Counted from the first letter of the stretch, positions 1-12,629 are shown. The stretch: 64,000 nucleotides of DNA from Gyrodactylus bullatarudis (GCA_012064415.1 SSNU01001114.1:1-64000); one strand, 5' to 3'. Translations and numbers: made by a program. The notes: a model not told the origin generated them from the letters alone.

Positions 1-124
1 TCAACAAACTATATTTTATAGCTAGTTAATCTTAAAACCTGGTAATAAGTTTATCAAGCTATGCCGTTAAGACTATCAGGTAGTCTTAAGACTATCAAGA
101 GTAACAAGATTAACGGTAACATAT

Positions 125-1241
125 ACAGGTCTGTAAAGTGACGAGAGTTGTGTGAATGTGCAAGTATACCTTAGTTATATACCATTTCTACCACAAATCT
201 CATGAATAATAGACCAATAGAAATTGAGTATATGTCGGCCAATCAGAATCGAGAAACATTCCTCCTACAATTTTCCCAAGGTCCCAAATATATTTTGCTA
301 CCAGAATCTCAAATTTTTCAATAGGTTGATGATGATTTTGTAGATGTTCTCAATCTTTTATTCTGATTAATTTCCACTTCGAATTTTTTTCTATCTTATC
401 AGGAAGAGGCCGTAGCAAAAAGAGCTAAAGCAGCAGTCAGTCAGACTTAAATTTAGTTCCATTATATTCAGCATGAAATTTAGAGTAAACTTGAAAATTT
501 TCAAGCTTCTATTCTAAAATATATGGCTAAGATTCTATTTTGAAATCAGTCTCAGATTTTGAATGATTTTAGATGAAAAATCAAAAAAAGTCATTTCTCG
601 TTTTCCCAATCCCATACCCCTCCCCAGGATTAGTCATGGGGTTCACAATTTGTACATTGTACATACATGTAGGTGTGAATACAAACATGTCAATCAAAGC
701 TGTCACACTGTTCTCTTCCTTTTACATAGTATAGGGGTTTCTACTCACACATACACACCACTATCACAATGAACATGGAGTGGGTCACACACACACACTT
801 TCTATAGAATGTAATGTAAAATCCTACCACGCCATATTTGGATATGAATGTTATGATCGCAGGATTCTTAGTTTTTCATCGTTTGTGTACAAACGTAGTG
901 TATTCATGGCGTGGGAGAGTTATAATGAATGATAAGTGAATATTACATCATCAGAATAATTTTGTCTATTCGAAGTGGAAATTAATCAGAATAAAAGATT
1001 GAGAACATCTACAAAATCATCATCAACCTATTGAAAAATTTGAGATTCTGGTAGCAAAATATATTTGGGACCTTGGGAAAATTGTAGGAGGAATGTTTCT
1101 CGATTCTGATTGGCCGACATATACTCAATTTCTATTATTATTGGTCTATTATTCATGAGATTTGGGGTAGAAATGGTATATAACTAAGGTATACTTGCAC
1201 ATTCACACAACTCTCGTCACTTTACAGAGCTTTTACCTGTA
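125..1241. repeat. Foldback element with ~255-bp inverted arms
   Basis: Positions 131-383 and 969-1227 are reverse complements, differing mainly by a 6-bp insertion in the right arm. Short complementary tips (ACAGGT at 125, ACCTGT at 1236) extend the structure. The loop (384-968) has only short unconvincing ORFs and a small CA run near 785-800. This architecture fits a non-autonomous foldback transposon; no target duplication is clear. Confidence 0.85.
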
Positions 1242-1271
1242 TTATATTACATTTTATAGACAATATACTAT

Positions 1272-1532
1272 ATGGCGATGAATAATTTGAAAAAATTGCC
1301 TCTCTGGCCAACACATAGTCCAGATCTCAATCCTATAGAGAATATTTTTGGAACCTATAAAAATTCTTGGCATTCAGCAATCAGGAACTTGCAGCCTGAT
1401 GATCAATTGGCAGATGTCATTAAAAGAATTTCTGACAGAATAGATCAAGAAGTTGTTAACAATTGTATTCGAAGCATGCCTAGAAGATTACAACTTCTTA
1501 TTGAAAGAGATGGTGGGCACATCGACTATTAA
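1272..1532 (+). pseudogene. Tc1-like transposase, C-terminal fragment
   Basis: The 86-residue frame carries WPTHSPDLNPIEN near its start, the typical DDE_3 segment of Tc1/mariner transposases holding the third catalytic acidic residue. A normal protein is about 340 aa, so the N-terminal DNA-binding domain and the first two catalytic Asp are missing. It follows the right arm of a foldback element directly, which suggests that the insertion or a deletion removed the 5' part. The frame itself is intact to its stop. Dead mobile-element relic. Confidence 0.8.
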
Positions 1533-1730
1533 TGGATAAACTTTTCAGTATTTTGCCTTATTGATGAGATTTTTGTACATTTAATAAATATTTTATGAAT
1601 TAAAAGGTTTTTTTCATTATATTGTGTCAATCACATACAAAACTATTTTGAAATTAATATCAAATTATCCTAACTTTTATATTTTTTTCAAAACAGGAAT
1701 ATGATAGGATATAAAAATAAGAAAAGAAAT

Positions 1731-1997
1731 TTATTGATATTTTTGACTAAATTGGATCATGTCTTCCTCATAGAGAGGAGTCTCTTGAACTAATGCTATA
1801 TCTTCTTTCTTCTTAGTTGTTAAAATAACTTCTGCAGAATGAATGGTGCAGAAATTCTGGCCAACCTCTGCATAAACATCTTCATTACTTCCGTAAATAT
1901 TGGCCGAGCAATATTTACACGTCAAATAATTATGTGGAGAATCTTCCATACTTATCTCCTTTCCAAGATTAATTAGTGTCATTTTATCTATTGACAA
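1731..1997 (-). CDS. Unrecognised small ORF with Cys pairs
   Basis: An 88-residue frame with CKYC at about residues 27-30 and a later C..H pair, followed by a Lys/Glu-rich tail. I do not recognise the family. The Cys pattern could be a fragment of a zinc-binding domain, perhaps an exon or a decayed transposon gene. No clear splice sites or neighbour support it, and it may be chance. Confidence 0.2.
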   Translation of the reverse strand: MSIDKMTLINLGKEISMEDSPHNYLTCKYCSANIYGSNEDVYAEVGQNFCTIHSAEVILTTKKKEDIALVQETPLYEEDMIQFSQKYQ

Positions 1998-2932
1998 GTT
2001 GTCATCATGCTAACCTACCAGGGATATAACTTGCTTAGACATTACTAAAGAGGACTTAAAGGAGGCTCATTATTTGATTATGAATATGAAGGATTTTAAT
2101 AGAATAAAACAAATCTAAATATTTTTAATATTTCTATTTTGTTTTTATCAAATAAACAGAACCTTTTTGTATTCATTAATTCTATTATTTTTATTAATTC
2201 GATAAAGCAATTAAAATTAAGTATTTTCCATACTCAACCTGTTTAACAGCTCATTATTAACATCCAATTTTTTAACCAGACTTGGAAGAATTTTATTTTA
2301 AGCTTATGATTGCTGATAGGGTCTTTCAGAACATCTATTAATCATTTATATATAGTTCTTAATAATTTTCTGACTGGTAAATCTATTCATTTTCCTGAAT
2401 AATATCAGAATGAAAAAGTCAAAAAGTCCAATTTTTCATAAATTCATGAATTTCTTCTTTCGGTATCATTTATACTGATCTATTTTACCGATTATTGAAT
2501 CGTATACATATAAAGATCAGAATTTATTTGTCTTTCTATTGAGGCCCTTTTCAGCTATGTATTTTGTGAAGTTAGATCCAGAAGGTCTTAAATGTGTTCC
2601 TATATAGCGAATTATTAGAATACTACTTTAAAGTAAAAATGGTGAGAAACGACTTTTGATAGGAGGGTTTTATTTTCAAAAGAAAAAGCGCATTTTATAG
2701 GCACTAATGAACATTTTTTCTTCTCTCTGGAGTAATTAATAAAGTCAGTATTAACCTCTAAAGTCATCAATTTTGACCCATAAAAATTTTGCGGCCCTAA
2801 ATATTAATTTTCGAACAAAATAATTCCACCAGTGGATTTCTTGCAAAATTTTTATCTTTAATACACCTTTTCGTGGTATATGCCGCTTTATTTTCGTCGG
2901 AATGGCTCACTCCACCAGTTCTGTCCACGACT
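1998..2932. other. No supported gene
   Basis: AT-rich sequence without a convincing coding frame or RNA gene. Position 2932 borders the next foldback arm. Confidence 0.6.
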
Positions 2933-4178
2933 GTATCTGATATTTCAGGTATCCTCGAAAAAATCCAAAATTAGATAGTGATCGAGTCTGGAAATGAACA
3001 AAAAGCATCCCAAAATATATTCAAATGAATCTTCCTATAAAAGTTATATGACATGTATGAAATTTTAAAGATGATCTTCCTCAGGCTGAATTTAATAAAG
3101 CCTTTTGAGATTTTTTAAATTCTGCGCTTCTTCTAGTTCAATATTTTGCTCATACTTTGGTCTTGAATCCAATGCTTCGCGGGCTACCAATGATATCTAA
3201 AATTACTAACTTTGTTATTAGAGAGAGGTGATTCGTTTAAAGAGCGCCGTTAGAATCAGAAAAAAATACTTAATTTATAATCGCTATTCTTTCATATAGC
3301 AAATTTTTGAGATTTGTTTAAATTAATTTGATTTTTTTGCTAACATTTGAGTCGTCAAAGTCAATTTAGCTATAAATTAAATTATGTTTAGTCCTAAAAT
3401 TGACGAAAAACAAGAATAGAACAATGATATTTTGCCTCAATACTTTATCAAACATTTTTTATGGATTAATAAGACTAAGGAAATTGGAAATAAGTTGGGA
3501 ATAATTTTTATAAAACATCCAATTTTTCATCATCAAGATGATAAAGGTTGTTTGAAATCCTGATTTCGAGGCCCTTATTTATCATACCAATTCAAAAATC
3601 TTCGTATGATCATTCTGTCACTTTCAATAAACATAAAATTTCGACCTATAATTTGAATAATATTACAGGTGAAGTCCCCGTTTTCTATCCCTCTCCGCCC
3701 AAATGGGAATTAACATCTCAGTTATATACCTAAACCATGATTTTTCTTAGCCAATGAGAGAGCAGGAAACTATCAACCAATAGAAAACGGGGACTTCACC
3801 TGTAATAATAAATGAGAAGAATAAAGTGAATAAAATCTTCAGCATTTCTCACTGCGATTTCAAGTTACTAAACTTCTTGAAACATTGCTGAGCTTAGACA
3901 ATATTGCTTAGCTTTTTATTTATTGAAAATTTCAGAATGATGATACGAAGATTTTTTGAATTGGTATGATAAATAAGGGCCTCGAAATCAGGATTTCCAA
4001 CAATCTTTATCATCTTGATGATGAAAAATTGGATTTTTTATAAAAATTATTCCCAACTTATATATAACTTGTATAGGGAGATTCATTTGAATATTTTTTG
4101 GGATGCTTTTTGTTCAATTCCAGACTCGATCACTATCTAATTTTGGATTTTTTCGAGGATACCTGAAATATCAGATAC
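2933..4178. repeat. Foldback element, left arm interrupted
   Basis: 2933-~3052 pairs with ~4068-4178, and ~3489-3617 pairs with 3934-~4060. The right arm is continuous, whereas the left is split by about 430 bp (3053-3488), so a later insertion lies in the left arm. The loop contains a separate short MITE at 3661-3807. No coding capacity is evident. Confidence 0.8.
3661..3807. mobile_element. 147-bp MITE with 27-bp perfect terminal inverted repeats
   Basis: 3661-3687 and 3781-3807 are exact reverse complements starting TATTACAGGTGAAGTCCCCG. The interior has no coding frame. Size and perfect ends indicate a miniature inverted-repeat transposon inserted in the loop of the surrounding foldback. 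The outer TA could be part of a Tc1/mariner-type TA target, but this is not certain. Confidence 0.8.
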
Positions 4179-4847
4179 CCAAGTATAATGTTGATTTTCA
4201 TGAACTCGCATTATTCAGAAGAAGATTTAATTAGAATATACTGAATTTTGAAAGAAATAAGCCAAATTCCAAGTTATTTCATGTATTCTATTGAAATTTC
4301 AAGAGTTATTATCCACCTCTGCGTATTAATCTTGCACTGACAGCCGAAAGTGAGACGACCACAACAGCGATAACAAGTTTGAAGTTCATTCTAAGTTTCT
4401 TCTTTTCTTTACATTTTGGTGGTAACTCACAAGGATATTTATACCAAAGATACAATAAAAAGCTATTCGTATCACCTGTAGCAAATACCTGCGATAAAAT
4501 TCAAGGCATTCATTCAATTTTAGTGAACAAGTGATTTAAATTGATACTATTTTACCCCGTGTTTAAGTAATTACCTCCACGACTCTTTCGAATTTCTAAC
4601 TTTGTACTATAAACAAGCTACTTTCGACTTCACTCTAAAAGTAAATATATTCTATTGGAAATTATCTCAAGGTATCATATATTCCAAGTTACTTATATAA
4701 ATTTTACTTTAACGGTATTCTTCTGGTTATTATGGGTAGATCCAAGCAAAAAAATATTGTTTAGGCACAAGAAAATTGATGAGACACAAAATAATGTCAC
4801 TAATGGATGAATATCGATTCTTTCTAAACTATTGACCTCTCTCGTAA

Positions 4848-5603
4848 TCATGACACTATATTTCTACGATCCAACTTGTACCAAGAAATGACTAGATTGG
4901 CTCTTCTATCCATCGAAGAAGAAAAATATTCTAATGAACGATTTGAATAGTGAAATTTCTCATTCGTGCAATACAAATCTCTCCATTTTCTGTTGAACCA
5001 GTTAATGTTAAACTCTTCAATTAACATTTCTATTGATTTAGGCTCAATTTCCATATTTATTCTGGGAGCTTTCAAAGTTGGATCGAATAGATCATTGAAT
5101 ACAACAATGCCTCTGATTGAGAAATGACCTCCATACTTGGGGTGTACTGCAAGGCCAATAAAATCGGAATTCTTTTCTGATTTAAAGTACTGAGCATGGC
5201 CAGAAACATGAGCACATGTGGCTATTGCTATCCTAGGTATTGTTGTGGTTGGATGGAAATCAGAATCCAAAATGATATCAAAGCGACTGGAAATATTGAG
5301 TTCTGCGAGTACACCCAGTGTTATTTCATGAACCAGAGTCCGAAATTTATTATCAATGACAGTTTCCATGTAGACTTCATTCGGGACTATGCCATCATCG
5401 ATATCCTTGAATATTTCTGGTAGCAAAAAGGCTTCAAACATTTTGCTATTCGTTAACAGGCATAAGCCCAGATTATCAGGATTGGCTGGGATCGAATACA
5501 ACGGGTGTACAAATTGGTTATACCAACCGATTTTAAAAAATTTACATTCACCTCCATAACGGACTAGTTTTCCATTATAGGTTTCTAATAAATCATTAAA
5601 CAT
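4848..5603 (-). CDS. MMACHC: MMACHC (cblC) cobalamin-processing protein, single exon
   Basis: A 251-aa frame matching the conserved core of MMACHC, the cytosolic chaperone that removes the upper axial ligand of vitamin B12 (decyanation, glutathione-dependent dealkylation) and passes cobalamin on for methionine synthase and methylmalonyl-CoA mutase. Family blocks visible: IGWYNQFVHP (25-34), CAHVSGHAQYF (130-140; its His probably equals the cobalamin-contacting His of the human enzyme), AVHPKYGGHFSIRGIVVF (152-169) and FNINW (198-202). The Pro-rich C-terminal tail of the human protein (282 aa) is absent, as in many invertebrates. The first Met fits the family start. No intron. It is flanked by foldback repeats but undamaged. 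Confidence 0.93.
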   Translation of the reverse strand: MFNDLLETYNGKLVRYGGECKFFKIGWYNQFVHPLYSIPANPDNLGLCLLTNSKMFEAFLLPEIFKDIDDGIVPNEVYMETVIDNKFRTLVHEITLGVLAELNISSRFDIILDSDFHPTTTIPRIAIATCAHVSGHAQYFKSEKNSDFIGLAVHPKYGGHFSIRGIVVFNDLFDPTLKAPRINMEIEPKSIEMLIEEFNINWFNRKWRDLYCTNEKFHYSNRSLEYFSSSMDRRANLVISWYKLDRRNIVS

Positions 5604-6686
5604 TTTTTAATAACAACTTCAAATTCTATCACGAAGCGTCATAAACAAGGTTGACAAAATATTTTTCATTGGCTCTCTTTAAGAATAGATAACTATGTAC
5701 ATTTAATACATGATAAAATAGTGGTTTAGCCAGATTGGCTATAACAGAAAAGTTTTAGTGTTTCAAGACTCGTCTACATTTTATCTTCTTTTACTATTTC
5801 TATTTAAAGATAATAATTATGCTATCAATAATATGGTCTTTAGGATTCTTTGACAGTTTATCGATGATATAATTGGTGCTAGATTTGTAAATTTTGAATT
5901 ACCTAAGAATAATTTTAAAAAATGGCTGGGAAATACTTCAGGCGGTTATACAGCAGACTGTGGTGGAATAATTTTCGTTCAACCAATTCCCAAGAGTGCT
6001 TACTACTCTCAAAAAATGACATATTCAGGTTTTATCCGGTTTTATTTAAATTTTTATTTTATTCAGCATAATGATTTTTTTAATAAAAACGTTTTTTATT
6101 GTTTTATTAAGGTTGAAATCACATTAGTTCTTCCTACAAATAAGTAGTGATAGAATTATCCAGAGACTTATTCTCTCATTTTTTTAGATGATAACAATTC
6201 GGATCGATTAAAAAACATTTTAAATTTAAAAAAAAAATTATGATTCCTTTTAAAAAGATGTTTGAAATTAGGTGAGATAATTTTTTAAAAATTAAAGATT
6301 AATTTTATCATATCGATAGGTGAATTTAGTAATTTTTTTATAAACCTAATTGACATGAAGATGAGAATTTAATACTTTTACAAAAACCTCAATATTTTTA
6401 TCCAGAAAGTCAGGAAAAAGTTAATTTTTTTGTATTTCACTATGAAATGAGCTGATTGGTTTTGAAAACAAAAAAAATTTCCGAAAAAAATTTAATCTGA
6501 CCAAAATTGAGCCGTTTTTGGAATTTCGGAAATGTTTCAAATTTCCACTTTTTAAACTTTCAAATCCAAAATTTTTATCGATTTCAAAGATTTGGAGCAG
6601 TTAAATATTGATATTAAGGATCAACATTAGACGAAGTTTTCAAATTCGCCTGCAGGAATTCACAGAAATTCGTCATTAGTAATGAC

Positions 6687-8538
6687 TAGGGCGGTAAAAA
6701 TGCTAAATTTTGCTAATTTTAATATCGTGCTCAGAATCTTCCTCTCATCATAAATCACTTTATTTGAAATTCTAATTACCTTTAGTTCTCGAATAAAATT
6801 TGCTATTTTTTTGCTATTTTTATAATTTTTTTATTTTCTAATCACTATGCTGTTTTCCGTAAGATTTCAATCTCATTTTTATCGAAAAACATTTCATTTG
6901 TAAAATATTTCTATAACTTGTTACTAGGCTTTTCTTATCTAAATAGTTCCTGATTTCATTGGATAAAATTTTAATTCTAATTAGGGGTTAATACCCATTG
7001 TTAGCTTATAGTTTTTATTACTCTCATGTCTATCCCAAGGAGTGTTCTCAAGCTCGTAGATAGTTTTGGATCTTCTTTTGAAGTCGACCGTTTTAATCCT
7101 GGATATATCAATTGCAAAATTTGTCCTTCAACCTTCAAAGCGTCAAAGAAGGACTGCATTATCAAGCATTTTGGAACCCAGAAGCACAAAGACTCAATCG
7201 AACGATCATCTAAGCAAACTGCTCTACATGCAGAGAAAAAGTCGGATGTCGGAAAAATCATTGCTGAGGGTTTTTTGAAAGCTGGAATACCTCTACATAA
7301 ACTCGACCATCCTGCGATCAAAGAAACTTTCAAACAACTTGGATACAAGTCATTTTCCAGCGTGTCAGCAAGAACTCATCTTGATGTTTTTTTCAACGAG
7401 GAAGTTTCGAGAATCAAAAACTACATCTTGCAAAAACCTATTTTTATTCAAATAGATGAGAGTAAAATCAATAACTGCTCAAAGTGTGCTATCTTGATAG
7501 GAAATTTAGAGATTCCTGAAACAACATATGTATGTGATGTTGTTGACGTCGAAGTCAAATTGGATTACCAGTTTATTATGCAAAAGATCAAAGGTGTGCT
7601 GTTCGATTACCAAATTAGGCCCGAAAACTTTAAACTTTTGCTTTCTGACTCAGCATCATACATGAAGAAAGCTGCTCACAACCTGAAAATCGAATTTCCT
7701 CATCTTTTTCATATTACATGCTTCGCTCATCTGATGCATAACTGTGCGATGATAGTGAAGGAAGCCATGGAAAATGTTGATAGGCTGATTTCCTCTGTAA
7801 AGGCTGCTACCGTCAAAAATCGTTCAAGAAGGGACCTATTTTCAAACATTGGATCTCCTCCTACTCCTGTTCCAACAAGATGGGGTACCTGGCTCGAGGC
7901 TGTTGATTATTATGTTGAACATTTACCAAGGATCAGAGAAATATTTCAAGAAGAAAACGATGAAGGAATCCTTATAGCTAAAGTAAAGCGTGCACTTTGG
8001 GATCAAAATTTAACAAGAGATCTTGTCCAAATCCAATACTGCTATAGTCCATTGAGGAAATCTATCAAGATTTTGGAGGATCCAAAAACAACCTTACGTG
8101 AAGCATACCGATTAATTGAACAAATAGATCTTAAAGATGATCCTCTTCAAATAAAGTTTTACATAGAGGAACGATTGAGCGATAATGATGCACGCCGAGT
8201 CATGGAGATGGCCAACAATGACATAAGCCCTAGGATCTACAATCTACTAATGAATTGTAACCCTACATCAGTGGATGTTGAAAGATGTTTCTCTCGCATG
8301 AAATACTATTCCACTAAGTTTAAGACATTTAAAGATGGAAATTTTAAAAAGTATTTCATGTTATATTCGGACAACAACTAAGTTAATGAATAAAAACTAT
8401 TTTGCTATAAATATACTATTTTTCTCAAGATTTGCTAAAAAATTGCTAATTTTAAGCCCAATATTTGCTAAAAATTTGCTATTTTTCTAATAAAAATGCT
8501 AATCCACGAAAAAAAATTGCTTTTTATTTACCGCCCTA
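6687..8538 (+). mobile_element. Intact hAT transposon with 8-bp target duplication
   Basis: 1852 bp bounded by perfect 12-bp terminal inverted repeats (TAGGGCGGTAAA) and a perfect GTAATGAC duplication at 6679-6686 and 8539-8546. The 8-bp duplication plus the encoded protein identify the hAT superfamily. It sits in the loop of a foldback element, so it is the younger insertion. Perfect ends and an open transposase imply recent, possibly current, mobility. Confidence 0.95.
7026..8381 (+). CDS. hAT transposase, apparently complete
   Basis: A 451-aa uninterrupted frame that would cut and paste its own element. N-terminus: a C2H2-type finger similar to the CGGBP1/BED group, with C30, C33, H48 and H54. 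Catalytic core: D144 in IQIDES and D208 in LLSDSA, followed by CFAHLMHN (232-239), the conserved Trp in PTRWGTW (W286), and the third acid E419 in PTSVDVERCFS within the C-terminal dimerisation region. All hallmark residues are present. It is somewhat shorter than many hAT transposases (500-700 aa), but the motif order is complete. No intron needed; the start lies about 340 bp inside the left end. Confidence 0.93.
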   Translation: MSIPRSVLKLVDSFGSSFEVDRFNPGYINCKICPSTFKASKKDCIIKHFGTQKHKDSIERSSKQTALHAEKKSDVGKIIAEGFLKAGIPLHKLDHPAIKETFKQLGYKSFSSVSARTHLDVFFNEEVSRIKNYILQKPIFIQIDESKINNCSKCAILIGNLEIPETTYVCDVVDVEVKLDYQFIMQKIKGVLFDYQIRPENFKLLLSDSASYMKKAAHNLKIEFPHLFHITCFAHLMHNCAMIVKEAMENVDRLISSVKAATVKNRSRRDLFSNIGSPPTPVPTRWGTWLEAVDYYVEHLPRIREIFQEENDEGILIAKVKRALWDQNLTRDLVQIQYCYSPLRKSIKILEDPKTTLREAYRLIEQIDLKDDPLQIKFYIEERLSDNDARRVMEMANNDISPRIYNLLMNCNPTSVDVERCFSRMKYYSTKFKTFKDGNFKKYFMLYSDNN

Positions 8539-9170
8539 GTAATGACTCATTACGGTGGGAAATCGAACCATTTGAATTTTTCGATTATCGAAAATGATCC
8601 AAAATATAGAGATTTAACTTTTTCTTGGATAGAGTAATATTCTCTCAAATTCTACGTCCAAATTTGAAAACTTCGTCTAATGTTGATCCTTAATATCAAT
8701 ATTTAACTGCTCCAAATCTTTGAAATCGATAAAAATTTTGGATTTGAAAGTTTAAAAAGTGGAAATTTGAAACATTTCCGAAATTCCAAAAACGGCTCAA
8801 TTTTGGTCAGATTAAATTTTTTTCGGAAATTTTTTTTGTTTTCAAAACCTATCAGCTCATTTCATAGTGAAATACAAAAAAATTAACTTTTTCCTGACTT
8901 TCTGGATAAAAATATTGAGGTTTTTGTAAAAGTATTAAATTCTCATCTTCATGTCAATTAGGTTTATATCCAAAATAATGATTTTTAATGAAAACCGTTT
9001 TTAATGTTTTACTTCAGGTTGAAATCACATTAATTCTTCCAACAAATAAGTAGTGATAGAATTATCTAGAGACTTATTCTCATATCTCGTTGCAAGATAA
9101 TAATTCTGATCGATAAAAAACGTTTTATATTTTAACATTTTTACAATCTCATTTAAAAAGATGTTTCAGG

Positions 9171-12100
9171 CCAAAATTTGGTAGCAGCTCACTACATAGT
9201 TTAAAATCATAAGAATTAAACAAAAACAATCATTTGCTCATGAACATCCAGATTTATTTTTATTTTATTCATTGTGTGTGTGTCGCCATTTCAAATCAAA
9301 GAAAAAAAATTAAATCGACTCTCGAGAGTAGTGGGGTAAAAAGATTAGAATTCAACTGGCTCACATGCCGATTAAAATTATTCTCTTTCCTCAGATTAAT
9401 GTGGGGTAATGTACACTCCCTGATTAGAATCACAAAGTAACCAAGCTAGAGAGATTGAGTGAGGAAGGGAGTCCTGTGTATTGTGATATTTTTATTCTAC
9501 ATGAAACTCTATATGTACACTCTCACTCACTCTATTTTCATAGCTGAATTTTCATGACTGGATTGTCAATGAGAATTTCTCATGTTACCTCTTTTTGTTA
9601 TTCATTTTTCTTACATTGAACATTTACTAATCTCCAAAAATAAAATTTCAATTGAAAAATATATATATAAAATTTACGTGATCTTTTTGCATTTTTTACA
9701 TTGTAAATTTGTATGGTTACTCTACAGCATGTAAAGAAATGGGAACTAGCGTTCTGAACCCATTCAGCTAGTGCCTATAAAAATATTTTCATCTTACTGG
9801 AATTCTATTGGCTTATTTTCTGTTAACCAATCAGAGTGCTGGAATATTATAACTCTTATTGGTTTAAAAGACAATTTTTGAACACGCACAAGATTTTTTC
9901 AATGAAAGTGAAAAATTAAGTTTTTTGAAATCTTTTAACAAAATTTTAAGGGCTCATAGTAAAAATTGAGTCTTTTTCATATGTTGGAAGAAATTCCCAG
10001 GAAAATAGGTGAATTCCTGATAATTTTAGGGGAAATTTGATTTTTGTAAACCAGAACATGAAAAATATTTATTTTGATTTTCATAGATGTGTTTTTCTCG
10101 GCTAAAATATCAATTTTCGATCAAGGCATGGAACATTTTTCGGGTAAAATAAAATTATGTATAACCCAAATGGTGATATCAGAAATAGATTTTTCAATTC
10201 TAATATGATTATCCCTGAATAAAAATGAATTTTTGTATCAAATTATTTAGATATAAAAAATGTATACTTCGTGCCTATTTTGGTTAATCTGCAGATTTTG
10301 CATAAAAGGCAAAAATTCTTGCCGATTATGGTTAATTCTGCTTTGATTATTTGGGAATTGTTTGCCGATTATGCAGAGCTCTTGCCGAATATGGATGATT
10401 TGGGGGGGGAGTCTGAATTTTGTTATTTCTTCTGTTGGATGCGGTCCTGTTTTTAGTTTAAGAAGGTTATAAACGTCTAAATTTGTTGGAAGCATCGTGA
10501 GAGGAAGAGGTTGAGGGTTTTCAAGCTCATTATTAATTTGCCACATTGTTTGACAGGGCATTGTGATGATGTTAATTGATTACTTTATGAGTTTATAAAT
10601 ATTTAAAAGTTTTCAATTTAATTAGGCAATTAAAACAAAAATAAGTATAATTTGAATACATGAATTATTCTCTTTCTTTTAAGCTATCGTAAGTGATGTT
10701 TTATCATATTACTGGAGATTCGGTTTTGTGCGCGAAAAATCTATGGTGGCAATTCAAATCACGAAAACTAATTTTTGTAATTTATAATAACTTGAAGACA
10801 TATCAAACTATAATTTTGATAGTTTTGGCATTTTTATCAAATTTTCTATCATAATTCATCTGACCCGAGCGATATTTAAATTTCATCTACCTCGATAGAT
10901 TATCACTAGAGCCTTAAAAATATTACCTAGAAATAATTATATTTAATAAATAATTATAATTTTTCAAGAACTAAAAAATCTGAAAAGATTATTTTTCGAT
11001 ATTAAGGTATTATTTTAATACTTTATCACGATTTTACAACAAATATCTTACAAGTAAACTGATTAAAATTTTGAAAAACCAATTAATGTTGAAATTAAAC
11101 TAAATCATCGAGATTATTATCATTATTTTTGAGCTTAGCAAAAATGTTAAACAATGAAAATCATCTCTCTACCTCGAAAAATGATGATTGCGTTTATTGA
11201 TATGAATGAAATAAAATAAAGTATTATTTTAGTTACTTATCTTAAAAAAATAATACCTCCTAAGACCTTTTAACTCTGAACCCAGGTGACATAGCAGAGA
11301 AAATTATGGTTTTCAGAACAGAGAGAGTAACTGGTTAAATAAGCATTTTCATACTTATCACAGTTCATAATGTCATAATTATAATTATGCTTAATCACAT
11401 TAAATAATGAGAGTAAAGAGGATTCAATAAATTTTTTTACGATAAGTGCCAACTTTCTAAGCCATGGAGGGTTCAGACCGAAGACCAAAATGCGAGCATT
11501 ATAGGAATCGGGGTGAACACAATATGGAAAAGAAGCTTAGATTCTTTCTACTTGTCTGACTATTAGGACTGGTTAAAACTCAAATTTTAGCCCGGTCAAT
11601 ATTTGGATACAGGTGGTTATGAAGATTATACTGATCCAAAGACTCAAAGTGAATTTTGGTTATGTGTTAAGGAAGCGTGAAAAATAAGGCTCCAATAACG
11701 GATTATGTCATTGAGTATTCGTCAGGTTCGTTAGTAGTGGAGCTAAATAGTCAAAATTATTTTAAACTAGGGATTTATAGGGTAGGCCTTAGTTTTTAGT
11801 TGAGGTGAAAATTTTAAAGTAGCAAAAATTTATCTTTGAGAGAGGCGAGAGTAAAGGGATCAATTTTTAATTTATGAATTAAAAGGTTAGATTGATCAAA
11901 TTTATAGAGATAGAAGGATACCTTAATCGTACATGGATATAATTGATTATACCCTTGAGATGTTCGTTCTCTTAGACAAATGACAGATTTCAATTTTTCA
12001 CCAGTGAACTACATCTTTCTACACTAATTCTTCCATTAATTAATTAACTTATACAAAGTAGAAATGATGAGAAAAATATTTCTAATATTCTTGGTTGGCA

Positions 12101-12621
12101 GAAGGTAAGAAGCCAAAGGGTATATTTGACTATTCCCATGAATTCCAGACGCCATTAATAGCCTAGTATATTCGTTCTTTATTTAAATATATTTTTGAAA
12201 ACTTTATCAATTGATCAACCAAAAAGAAAACATGAGTACCGAAATTTACTGATTGTTGTTATTGCCCAGTAACTTATTCAATGAATATGACTTAATAAAT
12301 TCCCGATTTCTTTCAAAAAATTAAACATCAAAGTTTGAAAACAAAACTCAAGGATATACTAAAACTGAAATGTTTTATATTTAATTTAGATAAAATACTA
12401 ATTCTGAATTGACACCCCTTAGACATACATAGTTTTGCAAATGCCCCAAGAGGAAAAATATAGTCAAAAAGGGGAAAACCAGTGATTTTTAAGCTTTTAA
12501 TCAGAATTTCTTAATAACGCAGTCAATTCTAGGGAGATTAGAAAAAGGATTTAATTTTAAGCTAGACTATTTACTGAAATTAAGGGTTCAATGAATTCGG
12601 AATTATAGTTATCAGTGATTA
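9171..12621. other. Gene-poor stretch
   Basis: No supported gene. Around 10260-10400 are loose repeats of GCCGATTATG, related to the palindromic units clustered at 48.1-49.7 kb. The frames read through this area are low-complexity by-products. Confidence 0.55.
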
Positions 12622-12629
12622 CTTATCAC

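Larger units (their letters stand above)
6341..8966. repeat. Foldback element with 306-bp arms, split by a hAT transposon
   Basis: Arms 6341-6646 and 8661-8966 are reverse complements with no net indel and only one or so mismatches seen. TA flanks both outer ends, consistent with a TA target duplication. Without the 1852-bp hAT insert and one 8-bp duplication, the element is about 766 bp. Related sequence lies at 39650-40020, and a more diverged foldback at 53547-53967, so this is a family in the genome. Confidence 0.85.
6068..9166. repeat. Diverged direct repeats flanking the foldback/hAT composite
   Basis: About 195 bp at 6068-6263 reappears in the same orientation at 8975-9166 with scattered substitutions and small indels; both copies share the phrase AATAAGTAGTGATAGAATTAT. 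The foldback element lies between them. This could be a local tandem duplication later invaded, or a long-terminal-repeat-like remnant; neither copy codes. Confidence 0.75.

Noticed and set aside
780..802. CA-repeat microsatellite
   Set aside because: Only about seven dinucleotides; too short to list separately.
7001..7348. Minus-strand 115-aa frame opposite the hAT transposase
   Set aside because: Shadow of the transposase gene on the other strand; no independent motif.
10247..10561. 104-aa minus-strand frame rich in Pro/Asn/Gln
   Set aside because: Arises from loose repeats of the GCCGATTATG type; no domain, no splice context.
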